Positions 1-11,567 of a stretch of DNA of 64,000 nucleotides are shown here, in pieces. Position 1 is the stretch's first letter, and every line of letters starts with the position of its first letter. The notes below the pieces were generated by a model that was not told where the DNA came from, ran no database searches, and was given only the letters and a program-made list of their open reading frames with translations. A program made the translations under genes and the position numbers. Source of the stretch: an uncultured Acetatifactor sp. (lineage in GTDB: Bacteria > Bacillota > Clostridia > Lachnospirales > Lachnospiraceae); assembly GCA_910586515.1 (NCBI GenBank), contig CAJUGL010000001.1, positions 18,011-82,010 on the forward strand, in the 5' to 3' direction.

Positions 1-2
1 CC

Positions 3-1571
3 CATCTGCATCTGCTGCCTTCTTACGACTATGGCTCGGTAGATGAGACCATGCTTGACAAAGCGCAGTTTAACTGGGGTTATGACCCGGTGAACTATAA
101 TGTGCCGGAAGGCTCCTACTCCACCGATCCCTACAATGGGGAAGTCAGGGTAAAGGAAATGAAGCAGATGGTAAAATCCCTTCATGACAACGGCATCAGC
201 GTGGTTATGGATGTGGTATATAACCATGTACAGAGCGCAGGAGATTTCTGCTTTAACGTGATTGTGCCCGGATATTTTTCCCGTATTGACGAATCGGGGG
301 CTTATTCCAACGGTTCCGGCTGCGGAAACGATACGGCTTCAGAGCGGGCCATGGTGCGGAAATACATTGTGGATTCCGTGAAATACTGGACGGAAGAGTA
401 CCACATTGACGGTTTCCGTTTTGACCTGGTGGGACTCCTTGACACGGAAACCATCAACGAACTGGTGGCGGAAGTTCATAAAGATCATCCGGATGTCATC
501 TTTTACGGGGAAGGCTGGACCATGGATACCGCGGTGACCAAGGAAGGCTATACCATGGCCACACAGGTAAATTCCACCCAGACTCCCGGCTTTGCCTACT
601 TCAGCGACACCATCCGGGACGCCATCAAGGGAAGCGTATTTGACAGCTCCCCCGGATATGTATCAGGGGCGGAGGGACTGGAGGATACCATCCGCCAGTG
701 CTTTATGGGGCTGACAGACTGGTGTACTACGCCCGCGCAGTCCGTCAACTATGCATCCTGCCATGACAATCTGACCCTGATAGACCGCATCAGCAGGGGG
801 GCAATGAATTCGTCCAGGGCAGAGAAGGTACGGATGAATAACCTTTCGGCGGCCATTTATTTTACCTCCCAGGGGATTCCCTTCCTGCAGGCAGGAGAGG
901 AGATGCTGCGGACCAAGATCAGCGGCGGTACCTTTGACGAGAACAGCTATAAATCTCCCGATTCCGTCAACAGCCTGAAATGGTCCACATTGGAGGAAGA
1001 GGAATATCAGAATGTCTATGCGTACTATAAAGGGCTGATTGCCTTCCGCAAGGAACATGCTGCCCTGCGGCTCACCAATGCCCAGGATGTGGAGCAGAAC
1101 GTCAAAGCGGTGGAGGGACTGCCTGCCAACGTGACGGCATTCGAGATCAACGGGGGTGTGAACGGAGAGACTTCCGACGGGCTTTTCGTCATCTTTAATC
1201 CCAACGAACAAGTGGAAGAGGTGGAACTGCCGGATGGTGTCTGGGATGTATATGTGAACCATGAGAAAGCGGGAACAGAGGTTCTTTCCACCATCGCAGA
1301 CGGTAAGGCAAGTGTAGAACCCATCTCGGCACTGGTACTGGTAAAAGGTACCGGGGAGGCGGTAAGCCGGGACGAACAGAACGAAAGTTCGGATACAGAC
1401 ACGGCTTCGGATGAAAGCACAGAGTCCGGCGCAGGCCAGGAAGCTGCGGATACAGAAAAGGAAGCTTCCGGAAAGAGCAATGCGCCCATAATTGCCGTTG
1501 TGGTGGTGGCCCTTGGGGCTGTTGTAGGCGGCATTGTGGCTGTAAAGAAAAAGAACAATAAGGAAAGTTGA
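3..1571 (+). CDS. Pullulanase-type GH13 alpha-glucan debranching enzyme, 5' end outside window
   Basis: The reading frame is open from the window edge, so the N-terminus, where carbohydrate-binding modules usually sit, is missing. The four conserved GH13 regions are visible: DVVYNHV (region I), GFRFDLVG with the nucleophile Asp (II), FYGEGW with the acid/base Glu (III) and SCHDN (IV). The entry phrase YDYGSVDE and the NYNVPEGSYSTDP stretch are typical of type I pullulanases, which hydrolyse alpha-1,6 links in pullulan, starch and glycogen. After a C-terminal beta domain there is a Ser/Glu/Asp-rich linker, a hydrophobic helix (about nt 1480-1545) and a Lys-rich tail, so the enzyme is probably anchored to the outer face of the membrane. 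No LPxTG sorting motif is seen. The family call is strong; exact substrate preference is inferred. Confidence 0.93.
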   Translation, partial: HLHLLPSYDYGSVDETMLDKAQFNWGYDPVNYNVPEGSYSTDPYNGEVRVKEMKQMVKSLHDNGISVVMDVVYNHVQSAGDFCFNVIVPGYFSRIDESGAYSNGSGCGNDTASERAMVRKYIVDSVKYWTEEYHIDGFRFDLVGLLDTETINELVAEVHKDHPDVIFYGEGWTMDTAVTKEGYTMATQVNSTQTPGFAYFSDTIRDAIKGSVFDSSPGYVSGAEGLEDTIRQCFMGLTDWCTTPAQSVNYASCHDNLTLIDRISRGAMNSSRAEKVRMNNLSAAIYFTSQGIPFLQAGEEMLRTKISGGTFDENSYKSPDSVNSLKWSTLEEEEYQNVYAYYKGLIAFRKEHAALRLTNAQDVEQNVKAVEGLPANVTAFEINGGVNGETSDGLFVIFNPNEQVEEVELPDGVWDVYVNHEKAGTEVLSTIADGKASVEPISALVLVKGTGEAVSRDEQNESSDTDTASDESTESGAGQEAADTEKEASGKSNAPIIAVVVVALGAVVGGIVAVKKKNNKES

Positions 1572-1577
1572 CGAAGC

Positions 1578-1606
1578 TTGCTAAAAACTGTCTGTTTTAG
1601 TATAAT
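1578..1606 (+). promoter_or_regulatory. Sigma-A-type promoter for the small unknown gene
   Basis: TTGCTA and TATAAT are separated by exactly 17 bp, just after the pullulanase stop. Transcription would start near 1613 and read through the hairpin at 1647-1669 into the next gene. Confidence 0.6.
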
Positions 1607-1646
1607 GGAATCACGGTAAAGGGATTCGGCGGGCTGCCGGGTCCCT

Positions 1647-1669
1647 ATTTCCGCATTTTTTGCGGAAAT
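1647..1669 (+). promoter_or_regulatory. Leader hairpin upstream of the unknown gene
   Basis: ATTTCCGCA and TGCGGAAAT form a perfect 9-bp stem around a TTTTT loop. It lies between the promoter and the ribosome site at about 1680. No T-tract follows, so it is not a standard terminator and more likely affects mRNA stability or translation. Confidence 0.4.
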
Positions 1670-1691
1670 GTGGAACAGGGAAGGAGAAGGA

Positions 1692-2234
1692 ATGGAGCTG
1701 TACCATTATTATGACAGGACAATCGGGCCATTTCGGAATCTGTCCGATTTGCCTTTGGAGGAAGCAAAGGCGGTTCTGAACCGCATCAGGAAGGAAAAAC
1801 CCGGATCCCAGAGTGCCAGGAGAGATGCGCTGTATGTGGAGCATCGCCGGGTCTGCGAGGAGATATTGCGGAAGGAATTTGCCAAAAAGGGAGGAAGGAT
1901 GGAACGGCGGGTGCCCCACTATCTGGTGGTGGAATACAGCCCCTGGCTGAGTACCTGGTTCGAAAACGGCGCTTTTCTCAGGATTCCCGTGGAGGAATTT
2001 GATAAACGTACCCTTTCTTTTACCTATGGAGATTCCATGCCTGCCTTCAGTCCTTTTATAAACGACGGAAAGGAGTACAGGAAAAAGCTGTACAACTATG
2101 AAGAAATCCAGGATATCATCGCCAGGTACGGCCTTCCCCAGGACTGGAACGATGACGGACACCAGGGTCCGGAACGCTATATTGAGGTTCATGTGTGGAG
2201 CGATGAGGTCATTGGGCGGTATCTGAAGGGATAA
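1692..2234 (+). CDS. Conserved hypothetical protein, 180 aa
   Basis: I do not recognise a family. The ATG at 1692 is preferred over the upstream in-frame ATG at 1668 because a GAAGGAGAAGG ribosome site lies just before it. The product is soluble and charged, with no signal peptide or membrane helix. It has a basic helical N-terminal third and a C-terminal half rich in aromatic residues (VEYSPWLSTWF, DGKEYRKKLYNYEE). It has its own promoter and sits between pullulanase and the cas genes. It shows no sign of being part of the CRISPR operon, since cas3 has a separate 67-bp upstream gap. Confidence 0.7.
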   Translation: MELYHYYDRTIGPFRNLSDLPLEEAKAVLNRIRKEKPGSQSARRDALYVEHRRVCEEILRKEFAKKGGRMERRVPHYLVVEYSPWLSTWFENGAFLRIPVEEFDKRTLSFTYGDSMPAFSPFINDGKEYRKKLYNYEEIQDIIARYGLPQDWNDDGHQGPERYIEVHVWSDEVIGRYLKG

Positions 2235-2301
2235 AAAAGAAATTTATATTCCGGGAAGCTGTCAATACATCATTATGGAGAAATGTCAGGAGAACTTTCA
2301 T

Positions 2302-4944
2302 ATGAAACTTTCAAGGGAAATGAGACTGCTGATTGCCAAGTCCGGCGCTGACAATAAATGGCTTCCGCTCTGGATACACGCGGCTGATACTGCAGGTGTG
2401 ATGAATGAATTGATTCATAAGAGGTATGCTTCGCTTTCAGAATTATGCGGAATGTCTTTTGAAGAATTTAAAAAGACTGCAATATTGCTGGCATATCTTC
2501 ATGATATAGGGAAAATTACCCCTCTTTTTCAATCCCAGATACTGAAAGCCCTTCCTGCAAGACGGTCCGTGTTTGAACATTATGGGATTCGCAATATTCC
2601 CGAAAATTTTATTCAGAAGGAGAAATCCCATCATACAAAATGCGGTGAAGCCATCCTTTTGGAGCTGAAATTTCCAAAAGGATTTTCCTCCATAGTAGGC
2701 GCTCACCACGGTATGCCCGCGGAAGAGCTGCCTCATCATATGAATAACTATCCGGAACATTTTTTCGGGAAGCCGTCGGACCGCGGACTATGGAATGGAC
2801 TGTATGAGGAATGGGCAGGCTATTCTCTGGAAAAGGCAGGCTTCAGGGAGCCGTCAGAGATTCCTGCGCTTTCGAAAAAAAGTGAGATTTTATTATCTGC
2901 GCTTTTGATTATGGCGGACTGGATGGCAAGTAATTCGGAAAACTTTGAGCTTCTGGACGAAGAGACAATATTGGAAGAGTATCCCCAGGAACGCTGCTGG
3001 AAGGCTTTTCAGAAGCTGAAGCTGCCGGAATCCTGGGAAGCTTATCAGGAGCGGATTTCAGAGGAAGATTTCGAGGAGCGTTTTGGTTTTTCCAGAAACA
3101 CGATTCAGACAGAGGTAATACATACTGTAGAAAATTGCAGGGAGCCTGGGCTGTTTATTTTGGAAGCGCCTATGGGCACGGGAAAAACAGAGGCCGCGCT
3201 TGCAGCAGCGGAAATGTTGGCGGCAAAATGCGGTAAAACAGGACTGTTTTTCGGGCTTCCTACACAGGCAACCGCCAACGGCATTTTTGAGCGTGTGGTA
3301 AAATGGGCGCGGCTGCAGTCATGCGACGCTGTTCACAGTATAGATCTGGCACATGGCAATGCAGAATTTCAGCCTGAATTTATGAAACTGAAGGAAAATA
3401 TTTCTCCGACAGATTTTGACGGAGAAAGCGGGCTTGTAGTGAACGCCTTTTTCAGCGGCGGAAAGATGTCGCTTCTGACGGATTTTGTGGTGGCTACCGT
3501 GGACAGGCTTTTGATGTCCGCTTTGCGGAAAAAGCATGTCATGCTGCAGCACTTGGGACTTTCTCAAAAAGTTGTAATCGTGGATGAATGTCATGCCTAT
3601 GACGCGTATATGAATCAGTATCTTGACACGGCATTGGCCTGGCTGCATGAATACCGTGTTCCGGTGATACTGCTTTCCGCAACGCTTCCATCTTTGAGAA
3701 GAAAGGAATTGGCAGAGGCTTATATAAATGGCGGGAAAAGAGCTTTTGAACTTCCCGAAGCGGCCTATCCCCGTCTTACCTATACGGATGGTGATAAAGT
3801 ATTTACGAGCGCTCTTCCCTGGGAGAGCAGTCAGAGAAGGGTAAACATTGTCTGCGGGGATGAGTGCAGTGCTTTGGAAAAGCTGACAGACGCGGTGCAG
3901 GCGGGTGCATGTGTGGGCATCATCTGCAATACGGTTGCCAGGGCGCAGCATTTTGCCGAACAGGTCTGCAGGGTCAAGGGCGCAAGGGTGATACTGTATC
4001 ATGCGCAATACATTATCCCGGACAGAATAGAACGGGAAAACATGCTGATGGAAGCGGTGGGAAAGCATTCCGACACGGTAATGAGAAAAGGGGTTGTCGT
4101 TGTCGGAACACAGGTTCTGGAACAGTCTCTTGACATTGATTTTGATCTTCTGATCACGGACTTATGTCCCATGGATCTTCTGCTTCAGAGGATGGGGCGG
4201 CTTCAGCGCCATGTCCGTCCGGAGAGACCGGGTGGATATGAAACAGCGGAGTGTGTCCTTCTCGGCACGGAAGAAATAGACAGCGCTTCGGAAAAGATTT
4301 ATACCAGGTGGCTGCTTTTGCGGACAAGGAAGCTGCTGCCGGACAGAATAACCATTCCCGAAGATATTGATTCCCTTGTACATGAGACCTATCAGGAGAG
4401 CGATGCCGAGGGGGAAGAAGAAAGGAATGCCCTGACGGCTTATCGCACTCTTCTTGAGGACAAAAAACAGAGGGCAAAGGGCTTTCTGATGGGGAAACCA
4501 AGAGAAAGCAGATTTGGCAGTGATCTTCACGGATGGCTTCAGAATTCTGCAGGAGATCAGGAAAGCAGCGCAATGGCAACAGTGCGGGACGGAACGTTTT
4601 CCGTGGAGGTGCTTGTTTTGGTACAGTATGCAGACGGTACCCTGGGAATGCTGCCCTGGCAGGCTGGGGGCGGGAGATATTGGCCGGCAGTCTGCCCACC
4701 GGAGGATGAATGCAGGCAGATTGCCAGGCAGAAGCTCCGCCTTCCGGCAAAATTCAGTTATGACGTCAACAGAACCGTGAATGAACTGGAAGAGATGGAT
4801 CGGTATTTAACGGGATTTCAAAGTTCCCGTTGGCTGAAGGGAGAGCTGGTGCTTCTGCTCAACGAGAGTTTCCGGGCAGAACTGTGCGGTGTCACGGTGG
4901 AATATTCCCGGAACAGCGGGCTTACTTACATAAAGTCCAGCTAA
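2302..4944 (+). CDS. cas3: Cas3 nuclease-helicase, type I-E
   Basis: Cas3 is recruited by target-bound Cascade, then unwinds and degrades the displaced DNA strand. An N-terminal HD nuclease domain shows the HD pair near residue 67 (YLHDIGK), further metal-ligand histidines in SHHTKCG and GAHHGM, and a later Asp in MADWM. The superfamily 2 helicase follows, with Walker A (APMGTGKTEA, about residue 291), a DECH box (VDECHAYD, about 428), LLSATLP and the motif VI RMGRLQRH. The 880-aa length fits single-chain I-E Cas3. An ATG at 2302 with AGGAG 9 nt upstream is preferred to the ATG at 2275, which has no ribosome site. A 174-bp structured gap separates it from cas8e, so it may be expressed separately, as in other I-E loci. 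Confidence 0.96.
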   Translation: MKLSREMRLLIAKSGADNKWLPLWIHAADTAGVMNELIHKRYASLSELCGMSFEEFKKTAILLAYLHDIGKITPLFQSQILKALPARRSVFEHYGIRNIPENFIQKEKSHHTKCGEAILLELKFPKGFSSIVGAHHGMPAEELPHHMNNYPEHFFGKPSDRGLWNGLYEEWAGYSLEKAGFREPSEIPALSKKSEILLSALLIMADWMASNSENFELLDEETILEEYPQERCWKAFQKLKLPESWEAYQERISEEDFEERFGFSRNTIQTEVIHTVENCREPGLFILEAPMGTGKTEAALAAAEMLAAKCGKTGLFFGLPTQATANGIFERVVKWARLQSCDAVHSIDLAHGNAEFQPEFMKLKENISPTDFDGESGLVVNAFFSGGKMSLLTDFVVATVDRLLMSALRKKHVMLQHLGLSQKVVIVDECHAYDAYMNQYLDTALAWLHEYRVPVILLSATLPSLRRKELAEAYINGGKRAFELPEAAYPRLTYTDGDKVFTSALPWESSQRRVNIVCGDECSALEKLTDAVQAGACVGIICNTVARAQHFAEQVCRVKGARVILYHAQYIIPDRIERENMLMEAVGKHSDTVMRKGVVVVGTQVLEQSLDIDFDLLITDLCPMDLLLQRMGRLQRHVRPERPGGYETAECVLLGTEEIDSASEKIYTRWLLLRTRKLLPDRITIPEDIDSLVHETYQESDAEGEEERNALTAYRTLLEDKKQRAKGFLMGKPRESRFGSDLHGWLQNSAGDQESSAMATVRDGTFSVEVLVLVQYADGTLGMLPWQAGGGRYWPAVCPPEDECRQIARQKLRLPAKFSYDVNRTVNELEEMDRYLTGFQSSRWLKGELVLLLNESFRAELCGVTVEYSRNSGLTYIKSS

Positions 4945-5118
4945 GAAATGTCAAGTACTTTTGAAGATAATTTCTGCTGGACAGTAAAGTCGCAAAGGCG
5001 CACGAGAGGAACTTTTATGAGTTCCCTTTCGAATAAAAGTTTCTTTCATTACAGGTGTGTCGAGGCGACTTTACCCTTTAGTGCTATCGCGAAGCGATTT
5101 AAATAAGGAGGAGGAAGG
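4945..5118 (+). promoter_or_regulatory. Structured cas3-cas8e intergenic region with nested inverted repeats
   Basis: This gap holds several inverted repeats. GTAAAGTCGC (4984-4993) pairs with GCGACTTTAC (5065-5074) and encloses a hairpin GGAACT/AGTTCC (5008-5025). Part of that hairpin can pair instead with downstream ATAAAAGT (ACTTTTAT 5011-5018 with 5033-5040), giving two exclusive folds. A further hairpin ATCGC-gaa-GCGAT (5086-5098) lies directly before the AAGGAGGAGG ribosome site of cas8e. In other I-E systems the Cascade promoter lies here. No clear -35/-10 pair is visible, only a weak TTGAAG/TAAAGT at about 4960-4990. Confidence 0.5.
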
Positions 5119-6771
5119 GTGAAAGAAAGGGAATTCAATTTACTGGAGGAACCATGGATTAAAGTTCTGGACGGGGAATGCAGAATACATGAAGTCTCAC
5201 TGACAGGCTTATTCGAACAAGCGCATATCTACAGAGATTTGTGCGGTGAGCTGCCGACGCAGGATTTTGCCGTACTTAGATTACTGCTGGCGGTTTTGCA
5301 TACGGTGTTTTCGCGGTATGATATACAGGGGGAGGACAGGCCCCTTGAGGATCCGGATGATGCGTTGGAACGTTGGCAGGAGCTGTGGGAACTCGGGAAA
5401 TTTCCCGGGGAGGTAATAAGGGCATATCTGGAATCCCAGAGGGAGAATTTCTATCTGTTTCATCCGGAAAAGCCTTTCTATCAATGTGAACATGCAAAAG
5501 CGGGGACGGAATATTCCGCACCGAAATTGAATGGTAATTTGTCCGAGAGCAGCAATAAAATTCGTCTCTTTACGGATTTGAGCGGAAAGGCAAAAGAGGA
5601 GATGTCTTTTGCGGAAGCGGCGCGGTGGCTCCTGTACGTAAACGCTTATGACGATACATCCGCAAAGCCTTCCAGGGAATCGAAAGAGAAGGGGGTCAAG
5701 CTGCCATCCACAGGCGTGGGATGGCTTGGAAAACTTGGAATTCTATTCGTTTCGGGGGACAATCTTTTTGAGACGCTTATGCTGAATCTGATCATGCAGG
5801 ATGAAAGGGGAGAGCTTTTCGAAAGAGAAAAACCCGTTTGGGAGAGAACAGAAGTTGCGGACGGAGAGCGTATTCAGATACCGTTTCCGGATAATCTGTC
5901 AGAACTCTACACCTTACAGTCGAGACGGCTGTATCTGAAGAGGGAGGGGCAGAAGGTCAAAGGGTATTTTCTGCTTGGCGGGGATTTTTTTGACAGGGAA
6001 TTTAAGGCGGGAGCGGGATTTGTTGAGCCTATGACTGTGTGGAAAAATCCGGACGGCAAGAAGACAGATATTTATGTACCCCGGCGGCATGATTTTTCAA
6101 AACAGTTTTGGAGAGAGTGTCCGGCAGCTGTTCTGGGCCATAAGGAAAATCGACAGCCGGGAATCATTCTATGGATAAAAAAACTGGAGAATCTGGAGTG
6201 GATTAAGAATTATGAGTTGAATCTTCGGATTGTGTCTGTGCAGTATGGCGACAAAGACTTTTTTGTGACCAACGTTTTCTCTGATTCCCTTCAAATACAT
6301 GCCTCTTTGCTTTCGGAGATGAATGAGGTGTGGCGGAATGCGGTGTCGGACAGTATTGAATTCTGTGATGAGATTTCCAACAAGGTATGGAGACTTGCGC
6401 AGGGCATCAACCTGGCAGTGGGCGGCAGCAATAAGACAAAGGAAAGCAAAGGAACCGCAGGTATCTTTGCGGATCATGTCAAGGCTGATTTCTATAACCG
6501 CATGGACAGCCCGTTCAGAAGGTGGCTGTATGGACTTGCTCCGGAAGCAGACAGCGATGACGAGCTGATGAACAAAAGGGAGCAGTGGCGGCATGAATGT
6601 GTGAATATTGCAAGAGTGTTAGGCAATGAAATCATACGCCAGGCAGGGACGGCGGCTATTTTCGGAAGAACGAAATCAGGTTCCGGGGACGACAAAAAGA
6701 GCGAGACATTTTCTGCCGCCAGTGCCATGAATCGGTTTTTAAGCGAATTGAAGAAAGCGGAAGAAAGGTAA
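5119..6771 (+). CDS. casA: Cascade large subunit Cas8e (Cse1/CasA)
   Basis: Cas8e is the large subunit of the type I-E surveillance complex. It recognises the PAM and helps recruit Cas3. The opening FNLLEEPWIKV is the hallmark start of Cse1 proteins, and the order cas3-this-cse2 supports the call. Length is 550 aa, slightly longer than E. coli CasA. The start is a GTG with AAGGAGGAGG 5-8 nt upstream; there is no alternative ATG nearby. It is the first gene of a tight operon that runs through cas2e. The C-terminal helical part (about residues 400-540) is followed after 18 bp by cse2. Confidence 0.95.
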   Translation: MKEREFNLLEEPWIKVLDGECRIHEVSLTGLFEQAHIYRDLCGELPTQDFAVLRLLLAVLHTVFSRYDIQGEDRPLEDPDDALERWQELWELGKFPGEVIRAYLESQRENFYLFHPEKPFYQCEHAKAGTEYSAPKLNGNLSESSNKIRLFTDLSGKAKEEMSFAEAARWLLYVNAYDDTSAKPSRESKEKGVKLPSTGVGWLGKLGILFVSGDNLFETLMLNLIMQDERGELFEREKPVWERTEVADGERIQIPFPDNLSELYTLQSRRLYLKREGQKVKGYFLLGGDFFDREFKAGAGFVEPMTVWKNPDGKKTDIYVPRRHDFSKQFWRECPAAVLGHKENRQPGIILWIKKLENLEWIKNYELNLRIVSVQYGDKDFFVTNVFSDSLQIHASLLSEMNEVWRNAVSDSIEFCDEISNKVWRLAQGINLAVGGSNKTKESKGTAGIFADHVKADFYNRMDSPFRRWLYGLAPEADSDDELMNKREQWRHECVNIARVLGNEIIRQAGTAAIFGRTKSGSGDDKKSETFSAASAMNRFLSELKKAEER

Positions 6772-6789
6772 GGGAGAGGAGGTGGAAAT

Positions 6790-7395
6790 TTGGAAAAAGA
6801 GAAACAGATCAGAAACTATGTGAAAAAGCAGATGGAAATGCTTGCAGGAGATGCCGGGACACTTGATCTGGGAAGCTCAAAAGCACAGTTGGCGCAGCTT
6901 CGTCGGGGAGTAGGAAAACGTCCGGGAGAGCTGCCGGAATTGTGGGGGATATTTTTGAGAAACATGCCGGAAGAACTTATGGGCAAAGAGGGCAGACCGT
7001 CTTATGCGGAATGGGCCATCTATACGGCGCTGACGCTGTTCGCGCTTCATCAGCAGGGACACTCCGAACCCATGCATGCAGAGGGAGAAGAAAACCGTCT
7101 GGGGCGTGCTGTGAAAAAATTAGCTCATGGTGAAGAAGAGGAAGAAAATGTCAGAAGAAAGTTCAGTATAGCAGCAAGGTCTGATGATATGGAGGAACTT
7201 TCTTATCATTTAAAAACGCTTGTGAGAATGCTCGGAAGCAATGACATCAAGCTTGACTATGAAGACCTGGCGAAAGACCTGTACCGGTTTCAATTTGAAA
7301 ATGATACGGACCAGGTTCGCCTGAAATGGGGACAGGATTTTTACCGTTTCGTTGGAACAAAGGATAGGGGAGAGGAAGAGAAAGATGAGAAATAA
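6790..7395 (+). CDS. casB: Cascade small subunit Cse2 (CasB)
   Basis: Cse2 forms the small-subunit dimer along the belly of Cascade and stabilises the crRNA-target duplex. The 201-aa product is mainly helical, with the family-like RPSYAEWAIYTALTLFA segment near residue 75 and a C-terminal LKWGQDFYR motif. Translation starts at a TTG, set by GAGAGGAGGTGG directly upstream; the first ATG is too far inside. The 3' end overlaps the cas7e start by 11 bp, suggesting coupled translation. The weaker start codon may limit subunit dose. Confidence 0.92.
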   Translation: MEKEKQIRNYVKKQMEMLAGDAGTLDLGSSKAQLAQLRRGVGKRPGELPELWGIFLRNMPEELMGKEGRPSYAEWAIYTALTLFALHQQGHSEPMHAEGEENRLGRAVKKLAHGEEEEENVRRKFSIAARSDDMEELSYHLKTLVRMLGSNDIKLDYEDLAKDLYRFQFENDTDQVRLKWGQDFYRFVGTKDRGEEEKDEK

Positions 7396-8425
7396 CGTAT
7401 ATGTAGACATTCATGTATTGCAAAATGTGCCGCCCAGCTGCATTAACCGAGACGATACGGGCAGTCCCAAAACAGCCAAATACGGCGGCGCGGTGAGGGC
7501 AAGGATTTCTTCACAGGCATGGAAACACGAAATGCGAAAAATGTTCAGGGAAATGGGGAGCCAGGAGGTAGGCGTCCGCACAAAAAAAGTGTCGCAGATG
7601 ATTGTCCGGGCGCTGAAGGAGATGGACGGCGGCATAGGAGAGGAAAAGGCAGAGAAACTTGCAGTGAAAGCTCTGGAAAATGCGGGAATCAAAATGGATA
7701 AAGACGGATTATCGCCCGTATTAATGTTTTTCAGTACAGCGCAGGCAAATGCTCTGGCCCAGTTGGCCATGGAGGAATGCAAAGATAAAAAGGAATATCA
7801 AAACGCTTTAAAGGCTGCGCCTTCCGTGGATATGGCGCTGTTTGGGAGAATGGTGGCAGCGGACCCGTCTCTGAATTTTGACGCAGCAGCACAGGTAGCC
7901 CATGCGATTTCCACGCATGCTGTGCATAATGAATATGATTACTTTACTGCCGTTGATGATCTGCTCCAGGATGAAGAATCGGGGGCGGGACATCTGGGAA
8001 CAGTAGAATTTAACTCGGCCACACTTTACCGATATGCAACGGTAAATGCCGCTGAACTTCAGAAAAATCTTGGAGTGCAGGCAGGGGAAGCGGTGAAGTG
8101 TTTTGCCGAGGCGTTTGTGAAGACAATGCCCACGGGAAAACAGAATACATTTGCCAATCGGACGCTTCCGGACTTTGTGTACATCACGTTGAGAACGGAT
8201 CAGCCGGTGAACCTTGTAGGAGCATTTGAAAAGCCTGTTTCCGGTGTGAATGGGTATTTGGAGGAATCCGAAAGAAGGTTCCGGAAATATGCAGATACGA
8301 TATATCAGAGATTTGCATGCGCTCCGGAAAAAGAATGGGAATTTGGAGAGATGGATATCTCACAGATACTGGAGGGTGTAAAGACTGCAGTAGAGGAAAA
8401 ATTGTCCGAAAGCAGAGGTGAGTGA
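7385..8425 (+). CDS. casC: Cascade backbone subunit Cas7e (Cse4/CasC)
   Basis: Cas7e subunits polymerise along the crRNA spacer to make the Cascade backbone. The N-terminus reads VYVDIHVLQNVPPSCINRDD, followed by GGAVRARISSQAWKHE, both diagnostic of Cas7e. FANRTLPDFVYITLR near residue 260 is also family-typical. Length is 346 aa. The start is the ATG at 7385 inside the cse2 3' end, with GGAGAGGAAGAG ahead of it; the ATG at 7352 lies deep in cse2 and lacks homology to Cas7e. Cas5e begins 1 nt after the stop. Confidence 0.96.
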   Translation: MRNNVYVDIHVLQNVPPSCINRDDTGSPKTAKYGGAVRARISSQAWKHEMRKMFREMGSQEVGVRTKKVSQMIVRALKEMDGGIGEEKAEKLAVKALENAGIKMDKDGLSPVLMFFSTAQANALAQLAMEECKDKKEYQNALKAAPSVDMALFGRMVAADPSLNFDAAAQVAHAISTHAVHNEYDYFTAVDDLLQDEESGAGHLGTVEFNSATLYRYATVNAAELQKNLGVQAGEAVKCFAEAFVKTMPTGKQNTFANRTLPDFVYITLRTDQPVNLVGAFEKPVSGVNGYLEESERRFRKYADTIYQRFACAPEKEWEFGEMDISQILEGVKTAVEEKLSESRGE

Positions 8426-8426
8426 T

Positions 8427-9071
8427 ATGCCTACCTTGCTGTTAAGGCTTGCGGCTCCTTTACAGTCCTGGGGGGCGAACTCTAAATTTGAGATAAGGAC
8501 AACCGAAAAAATGCCGACGAAAAGCGGTGTGGTAGGGATGCTTGCGGCAGCCCTGGGCCTTGGAAGAGATGCTGATCTGTCTGCGCTGAATGCGCTTAAA
8601 TTCGGAGTCCGCGCAGACCGGGAGGGAGAGGATATCACAGATTTTCACATGGCGCATTCCGAGAAAAGCTCCTATGTGACATATCGGCATTATTTATCCG
8701 ATGCAGTGTTTTTGGCAGGAATGGAGGGGGAGGAGTCGTTTTTGCGTGAGTTGGAGACTGCTTTGCAAAATCCGCGTTTTCCTTTGTTCTTGGGACGGAG
8801 ATCCTGCCCGCCTACGCTGCCGTTGGTTGTGGGAATACGCGGAACACCGCTTGAAACCACGTTAAGCAAAGAAGCGCCTCTGGGTGAAAAGCACGAAAAT
8901 ATGCTGCGTGTGCAGATGGAGACGGATGACCCTGCCGCGGGACTAATGAAGGATATGCCGATGTCATTTGATCCGGGCAGGCGCATATACGGATACCGCA
9001 GAGTGAAGGAATTTTTTGTAGAGTGCATTCAAAACGAAACGGAGCATGATGCAATGGGGGAATTGGGGTGA
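8427..9071 (+). CDS. casD: Cascade subunit Cas5e (CasD)
   Basis: Cas5e caps the 5' handle of the crRNA in Cascade. The N-terminal LLLRLAAPLQSWGANSKFE with the QSWG motif is characteristic of the RAMP fold of Cas5e, and TEKMPTKSGVVGMLAAALG follows as in other members. Length is 214 aa. The ATG at 8427 is preferred to the GTG at 8418, because GAGGTG lies 6 nt upstream and the start then follows the cas7e stop directly. cas6e starts 4 nt after its stop. Confidence 0.95.
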   Translation: MPTLLLRLAAPLQSWGANSKFEIRTTEKMPTKSGVVGMLAAALGLGRDADLSALNALKFGVRADREGEDITDFHMAHSEKSSYVTYRHYLSDAVFLAGMEGEESFLRELETALQNPRFPLFLGRRSCPPTLPLVVGIRGTPLETTLSKEAPLGEKHENMLRVQMETDDPAAGLMKDMPMSFDPGRRIYGYRRVKEFFVECIQNETEHDAMGELG

Positions 9072-9075
9072 TACT

Positions 9076-11522
<2,447 letters not shown>

Positions 11523-11567
11523 TGTGTTCGGTTTTGGAAATGCTTATAATTTGGGATCTTTTTTAGT
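11523..11567 (+). promoter_or_regulatory. CRISPR leader with -10 box
   Basis: Only 45 bp separate the cas2e stop from repeat 1. A perfect TATAAT lies at 11545-11550, which would start transcription about 10 nt before the first repeat; the -35 region would fall over the cas2e stop and is poor. The repeat is in the same orientation as the E. coli I-E repeat and the degenerate repeat is at the far end, so this side is the leader and the site of new spacer insertion. Confidence 0.6.
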
